This document shows, piece after piece, positions 11,222 to 22,744 of a stretch of 64,000 nt of DNA. Position 1 is the stretch's first letter. Every line of letters begins with the position of its first letter. This stretch comes from Austropuccinia psidii (lineage: Eukaryota > Basidiomycota > Pucciniomycetes > Pucciniales > Sphaerophragmiaceae), in the NCBI GenBank assembly GCA_023105745.1, contig JALGQZ010000009.1, positions 37,827,359 to 37,891,358 on the forward strand, given 5' to 3'. The position numbers were made by a program, and so were the translations under genes. The notes beneath the pieces were generated by a model that was not told where the DNA came from, made no database searches, and saw nothing but the letters and a program-made list of their open reading frames with translations.

Positions 11222-13397
11222 TGTGAGCCTGTGAGGTATGTATGACATACCCATAAGGCCACAAATGATTTTATAAACAGTTAATTTTGTCTTAAACAGA
11301 CTTTTTAGTTGAATTCAAAATAAAAAATAATAAAAAATAAGTATAACTGTTTTTTGGATAAAAAAAGTTATAAATATTATGTCATTTTTGGATTCTACAC
11401 CAAAAATAACCTAGGGTACACCCATAGGGTGTTATACCCAAAACCACTTATTTTTTATGTTATTGGAAGATTGAAGAATCTCACAGTACCAATGTAACTT
11501 TTTAACATTTTTTTTAAATTGTTAAATTTAAGCTTAATTAAGCTTAAATTTAAAGTTGCATAAGGTTTATGCAAACTTACCAAAATTTTAGTTAAAATTA
11601 AGGTGTGGTGTATATTTACTGAATTGGCTAAGGATTTGCCATACAGAATTTAAATCCTGCATGAGCTCAATTTAAAAGGGTTTAAGGCCATAGTATGGCT
11701 TTAAATAAATAAAAGGGCAAAATACACGCAGAAAGGTGGGACAAAGGAAAAAGACCAAATAGAGCTGGGGTACCCAACGTTTTGGATATGCAATGATTCA
11801 ATTAAGGTTGTCCACCTGTATTGGAGGATTTTCAACCTTATTTAAACTTTAAGATTAGACTTTGATCCAACCTTAAGGTTTAAACTGGTTTTATCCCAAT
11901 TTGGACAGGAATTTCAAGCTGCCAAAGGGTAAATCCCAATATGCAGGCTTGAAATCAAGGTTTTAAGAACTGTCAGAGCTTAATTAAGCTTAAAAACCTT
12001 AAATAAGCTTAAAACTTTAAAGTTTCAAGCATTAAAACCTTATCAAAACTTAAGGTTTAGTGTGTTTTGCTATTTTACATGGAAAAATAGCAATAACTTC
12101 AAAAATTCATTAAAAATCCAATTCTTAATGGATTTGCTTGAAAATTTCACACAACTTAGAATTTAATATTATAAATATATAAATTAAATTTTAAGTATCT
12201 TTTATAAATAAATTTCCTGGGTAATTAGCCTGGAAATTTACTCTTTTAATTAAACTCAAAGAAAGTTATGATTTCTTTACAAATTAATTAAAAATTGAGT
12301 TTAAGAGATTTCTACTTGAAACTCTATTTTTAAGTTGTTCATGTGATGAACTTTAATATAAATAAGTTTATTTATATTAAAAACTTAAAATAATTAGTTT
12401 AAATGAGGATTAAAGTTACATGGAGTTATGAATAACACTGGTAACTTTAAATTGGAAGTAAAAATAAGTTTTCTTAAGTTAAGAACTTTATTTTTAAGCA
12501 TGGTTTTTCAGTTTTGACCTGAGCACGCCCTCTACATCCATTATGAATCATGAGAGCTGCTCTGAAGACATAAAAAGAGTCTTTTCATCACTGTTTTTGT
12601 CCATCATTCATTATCAATCCAATCATATTAGAAATTTAAACAGGTAAAGTTCTATTAAATATAAAATCTTATTATTAAAAGTAATTCTTAAGTTATTTTT
12701 ATTCTTTATTTATTAAAATTAAAAGAATTGAAGTCATAGAATTTAGATTATTGTTGTAATCACCAATAATATATTTTATTATATAAAATTATCATTTTAA
12801 ATATCTTCTAAAATCCACAAATTCCTCTCAAAAACTCTTTAATAATAATTTATATTATAAAAAGTTGTTTTATCTTTGAATTTATTGATTTTTGACGTGT
12901 TTGTTTAACTTATAACCTTTATTTAGTATAATAACTGTTGTATTAGACTTGTTGTATTAAATAAATCTTATAAGTAAGTTTTCTTTAAATTTCTATATTT
13001 TTTTATCTAAATATTAGTTTTTATATAGAATTTTTATTCTAAAAGAATTATTTCTGCACAGTGTGTGTTTAATTCTTTTTATAAATAATACTTATATTAT
13101 TTATAAGTGGTTAATATTCATATTTTCCACGTGTAATTGTCTCATTAAGAGCTTTACACTTCTTATTGTTATAACTGTCAGTGACTATAACAATAATAGA
13201 ATAATTATAATTAATTATATAATTATTATTATTATTTTTTATTATTATATTATTATAATAATAATTAAATTATTTTTAATAATTATATTTAAATTTGTGG
13301 TTGTAATATTTTATTATATTATATTTTTCTACTGAGGACAGTCATAGTACTCTTGATATTGTTACTATTATCAAGGGTTTCATAGACAAACCTTACA
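11222..13397 (+). repeat. Element B 3' LTR
   Basis: It matches the 5' LTR with roughly 2 percent substitutions, plus small indels in the (TTA/ATT)-rich zone near 13,200. It ends CTTACA before the actat duplication. Confidence 0.92.
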
Positions 13398-13402
13398 ACT
13401 AT

Positions 13403-14522
13403 TCTGGCTGTGAAAAGCCTCCTTTTTATCCTGAAATGGGGTGGAAAGGGTGCTAGACCTTTCCACGTAGAGGAAGTGAAGATTTTTCACTCTCTAGGAC
13501 TGACTTGTGGTTTGCAAACAGCCTGTATGCCCTGTATTGGGATCAGATGTGGCTTTGAAACCACATCTGGGCGGTTTTCACCAATACAGGGTGAAAATTT
13601 TCATTTGAGGACCTCACAGCCTGATTCCGACGTGTATGACGCGTAGAATGCTGTACAGAAACTGTATGGGACTCCAGTATTGACTGACATATGAGGTATT
13701 GAAGTAAAAACATCCTTCTTCGTCTATTTGACACCTCATATTCATGGTTATGGGATATTATCCCATGGTAAAGCTGTGTATGACAGCAGGTGGGATTTTG
13801 ACCTTAAAACAACCATACCTTTGTCAATTCTTGAGATATCAACCTCAAAATTGGTTCAGTGTGTAGCTCTATATGTGCTCTACACAATGGTACCTCATTT
13901 GATATGGGTATCATTAAATATGGCAAAGTTATCCCATGTACAAGACTTTTGTACATTTGCGTGTTTTAGGCAAAAAGCTGTATTGAGTTTGTTTGCCCCA
14001 TAACTTTTGTTCTAGTTGAGCTATGGGGAAATGGATGGCACCATCAGATAGCCCTGATTGTGCGCTTTCCAAAAATACCCCACTTCAGGTATCCCACACT
14101 AAGCTGTAGAAGTTAGATGAGAGGTGAATGTTTTGTTCACCCTTATTTGGCCTCAAATTGACCATAACTCCAGTAATATTGGTGTTAGCTCAGTTTGGCT
14201 GGTACCATTGGATAGCCCTGGCTTAGAGCTTCATTTTGAATACCCATTTGATGGGGTTTAGCCTCTCCTTCTAGATTTTAGATGAGAGGTGAAAATTAAG
14301 GTTTATGCCCAGCACTAACTTTGAGCAGGAATAACTTTGTTATTTCTTGTCCTATGGTGATGGGACTTGTATTTTCAGACAGAGGTGAGTTTTCTCTTTC
14401 TTTTGATACCTTTTGAGCTTATTTGGCTCAGCTCCATGTTTTGGTGGTATCTTGGCTATACCATTGGTTTATGGTATTTTGGCTGTCATGCTTGTGCTCT
14501 GGTTTTGAGTCACAGGCTGACA
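13403..14522 (-). repeat. Element A left (3') LTR, part 2
   Basis: It continues the LTR after the B insertion and matches 21,643-22,739, ending CACAGGCTGACA. It keeps the 23 bp (near 14,372-14,395) missing from the right LTR. Confidence 0.92.
13531..13590. other. Nested palindrome conserved in A/D-family LTRs
   Basis: Outer arms CCTGTATTGG (13531-13540) and CCAATACAGG (13581-13590) enclose inner arms CAGATGTGG (13544-13552) and CCACATCTG (13561-13569). The same arrangement occurs in the LTRs at about 21,771, 26,156 and 34,389. It could form an RNA or DNA stem-loop; its role is unknown. Confidence 0.7.
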
Positions 14523-14540
14523 TACCCTCCCTCTAAAAAA
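14523..14540 (-). promoter_or_regulatory. Polypurine tract of A
   Basis: On the minus strand TTTTTTAGAGGGAGGGTA abuts the LTR start TGTCAGCC. Element D has the same tract (TTTTTTAGATGGAGGGTA) just before 33456. Confidence 0.7.
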
Positions 14541-14546
14541 GGCTCA

Positions 14547-14909
14547 TCATTGATGAGACTTCTCAGTCCTCCTAGAGGCTCTGAATGTCCTCTGATGAAG
14601 GTTCCCATCTAGTATGGCATCCTCTGCCAACCATTTGTCTTTATCTGCTGTCTGGTTCTTGAATCTGACTAGGTATTGTCTTTCATCTTTCCCATTCAGT
14701 CTGATCCTCCAGGCCCTGATGATCTTACTCACAGGTCCAGGGGAGTCCTCCACTTCCACTATCTCTTGTGGTGTGGGGTTCTTTCTCCTTGAGGGGAATT
14801 TGTCCTCCTCTGTCTGGAAGTATGGTTTGACCAAACTCACTGGAAAGACTGGATTTTTCCTTGAAAACTCCTCAATGAGTTTGACTTCCACTGCATTTCT
14901 TCCTATCAA
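14547..14909 (-). pseudogene. Element A pol C-terminus, chromodomain-like
   Basis: This is the last part of pol, in the same frame as the preceding ORF and split from it only by the stop at 14937-14939. It contains the end of the integrase C-terminal region (HPVFPVSLVKPYFQ-like) and a chromodomain-like module (RLNGKDERQYLVRFKNQ, then DKWLAEDAI), ending RASRRTEKSHQ. Chromodomains in Ty3-type chromoviruses steer integration toward chosen chromatin. The reader should treat this and 14937-17324 as one interrupted gene. Confidence 0.85.
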
Positions 14910-14936
14910 CTTAATGATAGTAAAAGGTCCTACAAA

Positions 14937-17324
14937 TCAGTCTCTCATCTTTTTAGGTCCTTTGAGATTGTTGAAGTTCAGTGTAGACACTAGCACCTGG
15001 TCCCCTTCCTTGAAGTCAGGTTCCATATGTGATTTGTCCCACCTCTGCTTATTGTATTCTTTTGCCTCAGCTATGCATTTGGCAGCTGTGTCACAGGCCC
15101 TCTTCCACATATCATGGAAGTCTTTGGCTGTGGGATGGATCGTCAGAAGGTTTTTCTTCAAGTGATCCACAGGCAACAGGGGATTCCACCCTTTCTCTAC
15201 CAAGGCAGGTGTTTTTCCTGTGGTGGAGTGCTGACTTGTGTTATAAGCCAGTTGGACAGCTGGTAAGAGGGTAACCCAATCATGGGTGTATCCCTCATGG
15301 TCCTTGTATTCCATGCCATAGGCACAGAATCTTCTGAGGATGTCCTCCATTGTTTGGATCATCCTTTCAGCTAGGCCATCTGTTTGTGGATGGTAAGCTG
15401 TAGAAAAAGCAAGTTTGGTACCAAGCATGTCATATAAGTTAGTCCAAAATTCAGATGTGAATTTTGGGTCCCTATCACTAGTGATGATCTTAGGGACTCC
15501 ACAGGTAGATATGATGTTATTCCAAAACAACAGAGCAGTATCCATGGCTGTGTCTTCTTTATGGCATGGTAGACACCTCATGCTCTTGCTGAACCTATCA
15601 ACTATGATCAAACAGGCATTATAGTTTTCTTTGCCCCCTGGGACTAGTCCTGTTACCCAGTCCATGTTGATGGTTTCCCATGGGTGTTTGGGTTCTTCTA
15701 TGTGTTGAAGCAACCCATACTTCTTCCCATGTTTCCTATTTGCCTTTTGGCATCTTTCACAAGTATTGATGTATTCACTCAACTCTTGTTCCCACTTGGG
15801 CCACCAAGCTGTGCTTGCTACCCTCTCTTTGGTCCTGTCCTCACTCATGTGTCCCATATAGGGGCAGTCATGGCATTCTTGTAGGATCAATGAGATGTGG
15901 TCTCTGTCTACCACTGTGAGTGCACTTGTGTGCTTTTCTCTGTGGTAAAGCAGGCCATCTATAAGAAAAAACTTATTGTCCTTATAGGCCCTCAACCAGG
16001 GTTCTTCCAGCTGGGTTTCCAGTTCTGGACTCCTGTACTTTTGTTGAGGGAGTTGGAGTAGTATGCTACACTGTTTGTGTTTGGCATAAGACTTCTGTAC
16101 TGCACTGAAGAATTCATTGTGCAGTTCTGAGGAACTTATTCCCAGCATGGGAGTTTCTGTCCCTTCTGAGTCAGTGTCTACACTGTCAAGGGTACCACTT
16201 TCTGGTGCCCATTCAGATATTCTGAAGTTCTTCCTCCTATCTATTTCCATGAAATGGATAGGGATTTTTGCTGCAACTTCTGGGTCATAAGCTGGATTTC
16301 TTTTGACATTTTCCAGTGGCCATCTGCTGAGGCCATCTGCATTGGTATGGCTTTTACCTTCTTTGTATATGATGGTCATGTTCCCTCTATACTCCTGGAT
16401 GGCTATTTGCCATCTCAGCATATGTCTATTTGTAGTCTTCATGTTTAGTAAAGACTTCAAGGCTGTGCAGTCTGTGTAGACTTCAAAGACTGCACCCTCC
16501 AAATAATAATGGAGTTTTTCTAGAGCCCAGACTAGACATAGACATTCAGTCTGGGTGGCCCCATACCTGGCTTCTGAATCTTTCAGCTGCCTTGAGATGT
16601 AGCAAATTACTCCTTCTCTTGGTTCACCATCCACAATTTGTCTTTGGTGAAGGGCTGCTCCTAGGCCTTGACTGCATGCTGCATCTATATATAGCTTGAA
16701 TGGTAGTTCAAAGTCAGGTAAGATGAGCACAGGTGCATTAGTGAGTTCATATTTGATCGTCTCATATGCATCCCTCCTTTCCTTGGTTATTTCAAAACCT
16801 ACATCTTTTGAACATAACTTGTATAAACTACTAGTTATGTGTGCAAAATTTTTGATATGGTTTCTATAGTAGCTAGCAAACCCAAGGAAAGATTGCATCT
16901 CTTTGATGCTCTTTGGTACTGGTTTTTGCAGTACTGCTGCTACTTTATTCTGGTCAATTGCCAGACTGAGACCTGAGACTTTATGTCCTAGAGCCAGTAA
17001 CTCTTGTTGCCCAAAATTGCACTTTTTAAGTGAAATTTTCAGATTTATGGGTGTGAATTTACTTAGCACTCTGTCTATGTATTGCACATGGTCTTCCCAT
17101 GTCTCTGAGTATATAATGATATCATCAATATATACTACCATCCAGCCTTCCAATATTTCATCTTGAAATATTGTGTCCATCATCCTTTGGAAGTGGGCTG
17201 GTGCATTCTTGATGCCAAATGGCATTCTGGTGTATTCATATATGCCCATATGGCATATTATTCTGAGTAATTTCATGGAGTTTGGTTTAACTCCATTTTG
17301 GTGGAAGCCTTTCATACAATCCAT
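14937..17324 (-). pseudogene. pol: Element A pol: reverse transcriptase, RNase H, integrase
   Basis: 795 codons. Reverse transcriptase palm with YIDD at about residues 65-68 (17121-17132); RNase H beginning YIDAAC at about 211 and [10 protein letters not shown] near 281; integrase HHCC finger ending CERCQKANR at about 460-530; integrase core with acidic residues in MDWVTG (about 555), SDRDPKF (about 617) and GLAERM (about 652), the D-x35-E spacing typical of the family. Its 5' end is artificial: a 1-nt deletion near 17,325-17,340 knocks the preceding frame out just before [10 protein letters not shown] stop at 14937 (TCA or TCT expected; D has TCA) cuts it before the chromodomain. All catalytic residues I looked for are present. 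Confidence 0.93.
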
Positions 17325-17329
17325 CTTGG

Positions 17330-19549
17330 TTATGTATTTGGTTTGGCCAGATTATCCAAGGCATGAGGTATCCTTGGTATAGGGTACCTGTCTGATTTTG
17401 TGTAGTTATTCAGGGCTCTGAAGTCCCCACACAATCTAGACTTGCCATCATTCCAGGTGATGAGGACAGGAGTGGTGATTTCCACTATTTCATTATGTCC
17501 AATCTTTCTGATAACATCCATTTCCAGGAGTTCATTGATATGTTTCTCAATTTCCTTCCTGGTTTGCAGGCTTGCTGGATAAGGAGGTCTCCTCAGCATA
17601 GGTGGATAAGGCCTTTCCACATCCAGATATAGTTCTATATCATGGCCTTTGATCTTGCCTAATGGTTCTTCACCAATGGCAAATGCTGGTCTGTTCTTTC
17701 TCAGCATCTTCAGTAAACTTAGTTTTTGTTTACTGGTGAGGGTAGTGCTAAACTGTCCCTCTCTGAATTCCTTCAGAAGTTCTTCTAGTGGATCTTGAGA
17801 AGATATCTGGTATATGTCAAGTGGAAATTTCTTCTCCTTGTTAGTACCAATGGTGATATGCCTATTTTTACTGTTGTAAATGTCTATGCCATACATCCTC
17901 TGGTAATCTGTTCCCAGTAAAACACCTTGGATGTGGGCATCATTAAGCACTACAAACTCTGGGTTGAGTCTGATATTACCCTTCCTGTGGGGTATAATTA
18001 TCTCTTTGATAATTGTCCCAATGGAAGTCATCTTCCCTGATGCACTTTTATAGTTCTTTGCCTTAGTGGGCAAGAGCTGTTTTTCCCAATTTGGGAAGTG
18101 GGTATCCAGATAATTCCTGGCTACTATGGAGCAGTGTGCTCCACTATCAATGATCAGTGGGTGCTGAGCATTGTCAATACAAACAGTCATTTTTGTGGCT
18201 GTCCCATGTATATATGCCATTCCTTTGGTTGGTGTAACCAGGAATGTTTGTGCATCTTGTGTGTGTTTGCACAAGTTCTTGTTAGCAGTGTCCTGTGGCA
18301 TTCCTGCTTCCAACTGTATGTCCTGGATTTCCAGTGGGGGTTCCTCTTGGTATTCCACTAGAAATTCCTCTCTTGGGTCTTGCTCATCCTCAGATGGTTC
18401 TCTGATGGCATCACCCATGGAGTCTGATTCAGAATCCTCTGTTGGAGGTTCTTCCTCAGGGACTTTCTCTATGGCATAGACTTTCTTCTTTGCCTTTGGA
18501 CAGTTGTTGGCATAGTGGTCTGTTGAACCACAATTGTGGCAAGAATTCTTCTTCTTAGCCACTTCTGCCACTCTTTCTCTGGGTTTGTCTTTAAACTCTA
18601 CCCTGAAAGGTTGTTTCTCTTTGAAACTACTGCTCTTGTATGGGGTGAATTTCCCTATATTTGTCCTTTTCCTTATGTCTTGTAAGGTGTTGGTAATGTC
18701 ATCTAGAGTGCAATTTTGGTTGCATCTGCATTTTACTGCATGCTCTAGTTCTCCTGGCAGTTGTGTCAGACGTTTTTGATTCCTCATTTGGATGTTCATC
18801 TGAGGATCAATGGCTTTAAGTCTTTTAGACTGTCTAAGACACCACTCATATGGATCTTTGTCCACAGAGTATTTGTCATTCTCAAATGACATGGTCGTTT
18901 GCCATATCCAAGTTCCATTACTGTACTTTTGGATGATTTGACTCCTCCACCATGGCCAGTTTCTTCTGCCATGGATTTCTTTCATTTCTGTGTACCATAT
19001 ACTTGCATGACCTTTAAATGCAGTATTTAATCTAGCAGTAATCCAGTAGTCTGGTATGCTTGGTACATCAATGAAGAGTCCATCAATATAATCTACGAGT
19101 TCCATATGATCATATTCTCCTGATTCAGAGAATTCGGGCCAGTTTGAGGCCTCAGGAAGCTGTTTCAAGGCTTCCTTCTCTGAATAAGACATGCCATCTC
19201 CATCCTGGTATTGTGATGGAGATCTTGCCTTATTCAACAATGTGGCATCTGGTTGATATGGATTCTCCATAGCTTGGCCTTGTGGTTGGGGCTTCAAGCT
19301 ATGATAGGCATTAAACAATTTGTTAATGTCTTGATCCAGACACTCCCTGTCCCTTGTGCTGTGGTGTTGTTCTTCAAAGACTATATTCAGTCTGTTGTTG
19401 GTTTCTTCAGAGGCTTTGCTCAGTTGAGCATATCCTTCTTGAAGATTCTTAACTATTTGTTCCAAGGAGGCTTGAGTTTGTCTCATCCTCTCTTGGCTAG
19501 CTATAATTTCTGAAAACTGATTTGCAGATTGTTCAGCATATTGGGACAT
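17330..19549 (-). pseudogene. gag: Element A gag, protease and start of reverse transcriptase
   Basis: 739 codons. Residues 1-60 are coiled-coil-like. A capsid-like core has WYTEMKEIHGRRNWPWW. The CCHC knuckle CHNCGSTDHYANNC lies near residues 337-350. An acidic linker follows, then the aspartic protease active site IIDSGAHCS near 467. From about residue 600 the reverse transcriptase begins (RPPYPASLQTRKEIEKHINEL, then CGDFRALNNY). Gag and pol share one frame up to the end, so gag-pol is made as a fusion in this family. The ORF stops prematurely after DNLAKPNT through a 1-nt deletion. The frame also extends upstream of the ATG at 19549 (NHSRISSP region) and overlaps the other-frame ORF1. Confidence 0.93.
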
Positions 19550-19665
19550 TTGTAACCACAGTGTATCACTGTTGATGTTACTCTCAGATGTGACAATGTT
19601 ATTTTCAGTCTGAGTGGGGGTAATGTTTCTATTACTAGGACTACTGATTCTAGAGTGGTTTACAA

Positions 19666-20409
19666 CTACTTCTGGTTCTTGTGTACCTCTTTTACCAAAT
19701 CTAACAGCTTCTGGATCATGGGGTCTGACTCTTTCCTCCTCTGGTTGAAGGAGGCTTTGTTCTTGCCCTTGTTTCCCTGTCTTCTCCTGGAAACTTCCTG
19801 GAATTGTGAAGAATGGTGACTCTTGGCCACTGATCTTCTAGTTTCTGAATGGTGTGAAGCCACTGGAGAGCTGATTTGGCCTGCTCCTTGTGAACCTGAA
19901 GGAATCTGAGTAGGCCCTGTCTGGGTTAACTGTTCTTCTATTGCTAGGAAAGTGGCTTGATTCTCCCTTATCCTCTGTGCCCTTTCCTCAAGGAGTCTGT
20001 GCTGCCTGGTAGGATTCCAACCCTTGGTGATTACCATAAGGTCTTTGAAGTCTATCTCTTTGAGACAGATCTTCTGGCAACTTGATCCCAGTTCTGCCCA
20101 GTGAGTTGCTAGGTTGAACCTCTTGTTGTCCATGCTCCATTGAAAGAAATCTTTGAGGAGTTGGTGGATCTGAAGAACTTGATCCATATCTTTCCAGTCC
20201 TCTGGTTTGAGGTTTCTGTTGAATTGGAGTGTGAATGGCAAGGTTGATATTATCTCCCTCATTGTTTTGCCATCCACCACTGTGTCCAAGGTGTCTTCTT
20301 TCAAGTCTTCTGGTTCTGGACAATCCTTCTCTGTCCTCTGGCTGGTTCCTTTGGAAGCCAAGGTCTCTGAGGTATGCAGGGGACATATCAGTGTTTTGCA
20401 AGCAGTCAA
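19666..20409 (-). CDS. Element A ORF1 (unknown, overlaps gag frame)
   Basis: An open frame of at least 247 codons; without a start requirement it stays open to about 20,590. The product looks globular and helical (LKPEDWKDMDQVLQIHQLLKDF; CLKEIDFKDLMVITKGWNP) with a basic Gln/Ser/Lys tail, ending VKEVHKNQK. No domain recognised. Element D encodes the same protein (27281-28350), broken, with the identical HKNQK ending. The gag-pol frame lies one base back and also reads for some distance here, so ORF1 and gag overlap. In A the gag-frame extension has stops upstream (19988 and near 19,830) while ORF1 is clean, which suggests ORF1 is the constrained frame. No ATG is seen at its beginning, so expression may need splicing or a frameshift. 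Confidence 0.6.
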   Translation of the reverse strand: MTACKTLICPLHTSETLASKGTSQRTEKDCPEPEDLKEDTLDTVVDGKTMREIISTLPFTLQFNRNLKPEDWKDMDQVLQIHQLLKDFFQWSMDNKRFNLATHWAELGSSCQKICLKEIDFKDLMVITKGWNPTRQHRLLEERAQRIRENQATFLAIEEQLTQTGPTQIPSGSQGAGQISSPVASHHSETRRSVAKSHHSSQFQEVSRRRQGNKGKNKASFNQRRKESDPMIQKLLDLVKEVHKNQK

Positions 20410-20599
20410 AAGCTTTATGTTCTTAGGGTATTGACCTTTGACTGTGCCTTGTACAAATTTGTTATCTGCTGATTTGGGCAGTTTGCCTTTGGAGGTTACA
20501 ACTGGTTTAATAATTGTAATCTTCCCTGTACAAGTGGTTAAGGTGGGTTTACCTTGTATTGAAGCAGAGTTTCGTGGTTTTCTACTGAGTGGCTATTGG

Positions 20600-21305
20600 T
20601 GTCCACTTTTTTGCTGTAATGAGGCCTTCACTAAGTCTTTTTCCCTTGCCCTTGCTGCCCTCTGGTTCTGAGGGTGTCACTGATATGTTGGCCTGTGACT
20701 GGGCCTCAAGTGGTATGAAGTTTCTTCCACTGAATCAAACAGTAAAAAGAGGACTTATGTCAGTTAAGACTTTTTAAAAGGCTGGTTTTGCACGTCTAAG
20801 TATGGCCTCTGGGCTTGTATATTATTACAATATGCCCTTGTATTATGACAATGTAATTTAATTAACAATTCCACGTCAAAAAAATACAGCTTACTGATAT
20901 GTGGTATACTGTTTGTATACCAATATCTCACAGAATACTTGTATTTAGCAAGTATAATCGGTCAAAGATGGTGTATTACAGGGTAATTGAGTTAACAATG
21001 TACCCAAACACGCCTCAACTGTTGGTTTATCAGTATGAGCTGTCTCAATTCAATTAAGAATCAGGACTGTATTAGTGGCTTAAAGTGTTTTTATATACAA
21101 AACACGCCAAAGATACTGGTCTTGTGGTTATTAGCCACTTGACAAAATACTCTTTAAAATATGAGTATAATAAGAATTAAAAGAAATATATATATAAAAT
21201 ATATATTTCAAAACGGAAAAATGACGCCTAAAAAAGATAAAACAGGTGTCAATAAATGATAAAAAGAGAAAAAACTTACTTGTAAAGGTCCAAAATAAGT
21301 TAAAA
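20600..21305 (-). other. Element A 5' untranslated/leader region
   Basis: The AT-rich leader between the primer site and ORF1, homologous to 26,678-27,280 of D. I see no coding potential. It includes a TATATATAAAATATATAT-like stretch near 21,185-21,210. Confidence 0.55.
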
Positions 21306-21326
21306 ACATGGCCAGGCCCCCAAAAT
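21306..21326 (-). promoter_or_regulatory. Primer-binding-site-like motif of A
   Basis: On the minus strand ttttgggggcctggccatg directly follows the LTR TGACA end. Confidence 0.6.
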
Positions 21327-22739
21327 GTCAGGCTGAGTCTATATTGAAGTGGTAATAAGAGTATTTACAACTAGAATTATGACTGTGACACATAGAAACT
21401 TAATTTAAAATAAGAGTATTGCGTTTTAAAGATGATTTATAATATAATTAAGGGGTTCTACTATTGAATAATAGTGGTGGTGAGCGCTATTGAGAACCCA
21501 GGGTGCAATCTTACCAGTTGGGTTACTATAATAAGAGTTACAATAATTAAATATATAATTATACCTGTTTATTACCCAAGAGGAAAACTGTTTTTGACAG
21601 TTTACTACCTAGGGTATTCAAGAGCAGGATGAGGAGACTATTCTGGCTGTGAAAAGCCTCCTTTTTATCCTGAAATGGGGTGGAAAGGGTGCTAGACCTT
21701 TCCACGTAGAGGGAGTGAAGATTTTTCACTCTCTAGGACTGACTTGTGGTTTGGAAACAGCTGTTATGCCCTGTATTGGGCTCAGATGTGGCTTTGAAAC
21801 CACATCTGGGTGGTTTTCACCAATACAGGGTGAAAATTTTCATTTGGGGACCTCACAGCCTGATTCTGACGTGTATGACGCGTAGAATGCTGTACAGAAA
21901 CTGTATGGGACCCCAGTATTGACTGACATATGAGTTATTGAAGTAAAAACATGCTTCTTTGTCTATTTGACACCTCATATTCATGGTTATGGGATATTAT
22001 CCCATGGTAAAGCTGTATATGACAGCAGGTGGGATTTTGACCTTAAAACAACCATACCTCTGTCAATTCTTGAGATATCAACCTCAAAATTGGTTCAGTG
22101 TGTAGCCTTGTCTGTGCTCTACACAATGGTACCTCATTTGATATGGGTATCATTAAATATGGCAAAGTTATCCCATGTACAAGAATTTTGTACATTTGCG
22201 TGTTTTAGGCAAAAAGCTGTATTGAGCTTGTTTGCCCCATAGCTTTTGTTCTAATTGAGCTATGGGGAAATGGATGGCACCATCAGATAGCCCTGATTGT
22301 GCTCTTTCCAAAAATACCCCACTTCAGGTATCCCACACTAAAACTGTAGAAGTTAGATGAGAGGTGAATGTTTTGTTCACCCTTATTTGGCCTCAAATTG
22401 ACCATAACTCCAGTAATATTGGTGTTAGCTCAGTTTGGCTGGTACCATTGGATAGCCCTGGCTTAGAGCTTCATTTTGAATACCCATTTGATGGGGTTAA
22501 GCCTCTCCTTCTAGATTTTAGATGAGAGGTGAAAATTAAGGTTTATGCTCAGCACTAACTTTGAGCAGGAATAACTTTGTTATTTCTTGTCCTATGGTTA
22601 TGGGACTTGTATCTTTCTTTTGATACCTTTTGAGCTTATTTGGCTCAGCTCCATGTTTTGGTGGTATCTTGGCTATACCATTGGCTTATGGTATTTTGGC
22701 TGTCATGCTTGTGCTCTGGTTTTGAGTCACAGGCTGACA
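21327..22739 (-). repeat. Element A right (5') LTR
   Basis: 1413 bp, from TGTCAGGCTGAG to CAGGCTGACA, next to gtcat (22740-22744). A 2-3 percent divergence from the left LTR is my visual estimate. It contains the nested palindrome at about 21,771-21,831. Confidence 0.93.
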
Positions 22740-22744
22740 GTCAT

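Larger units (their letters stand above)
5992..13397 (+). mobile_element. Element B: non-autonomous, gag-only LTR retrotransposon
   Basis: Two long LTRs (5992-8186, 2195 bp; 11222-13397, 2176 bp) begin TGTGAGCC and end CTTACA. The target duplication actat is perfect (5987-5991, 13398-13402), and the copy of the A LTR at 21,630-21,650 shows the empty site. The internal region is only 3035 bp. It holds gag with a zinc knuckle and then, near 10,970, jumps straight into the last part of the pol chromodomain tail. Protease, reverse transcriptase, RNase H and integrase are absent. The gag proteins are closest in this window to those of element F, so an F-like autonomous relative is the likely enzyme donor (inference). 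The LTRs differ by about 2 percent by eye. Confidence 0.92.
5676..22739 (-). mobile_element. Element A: nearly intact Ty3-type LTR retrotransposon
   Basis: LTRs lie at 5676-5991 plus 13403-14522 (1436 bp without B) and 21327-22739 (1413 bp; it lacks a 23-bp segment). Both ends carry TGTCA/TGACA, and the target duplication gtcat is perfect (5671-5675, 22740-22744). Read on the minus strand the order is LTR, primer site (21326-21306), ORF1, gag with zinc knuckle, aspartic protease, reverse transcriptase, RNase H, integrase, chromodomain-like tail, polypurine tract, LTR. Pol has only two visible breaks: a 1-nt deletion near 17,325-17,340 and a stop at 14,937. It shares its family with the older element D. 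Confidence 0.93.

Noticed and set aside
14614..15165. Plus-strand ORFs across the A and D pol regions
   Set aside because: Shadows of the real minus-strand (A) or plus-strand (D) pol; hydrophobic antisense composition and no motifs.
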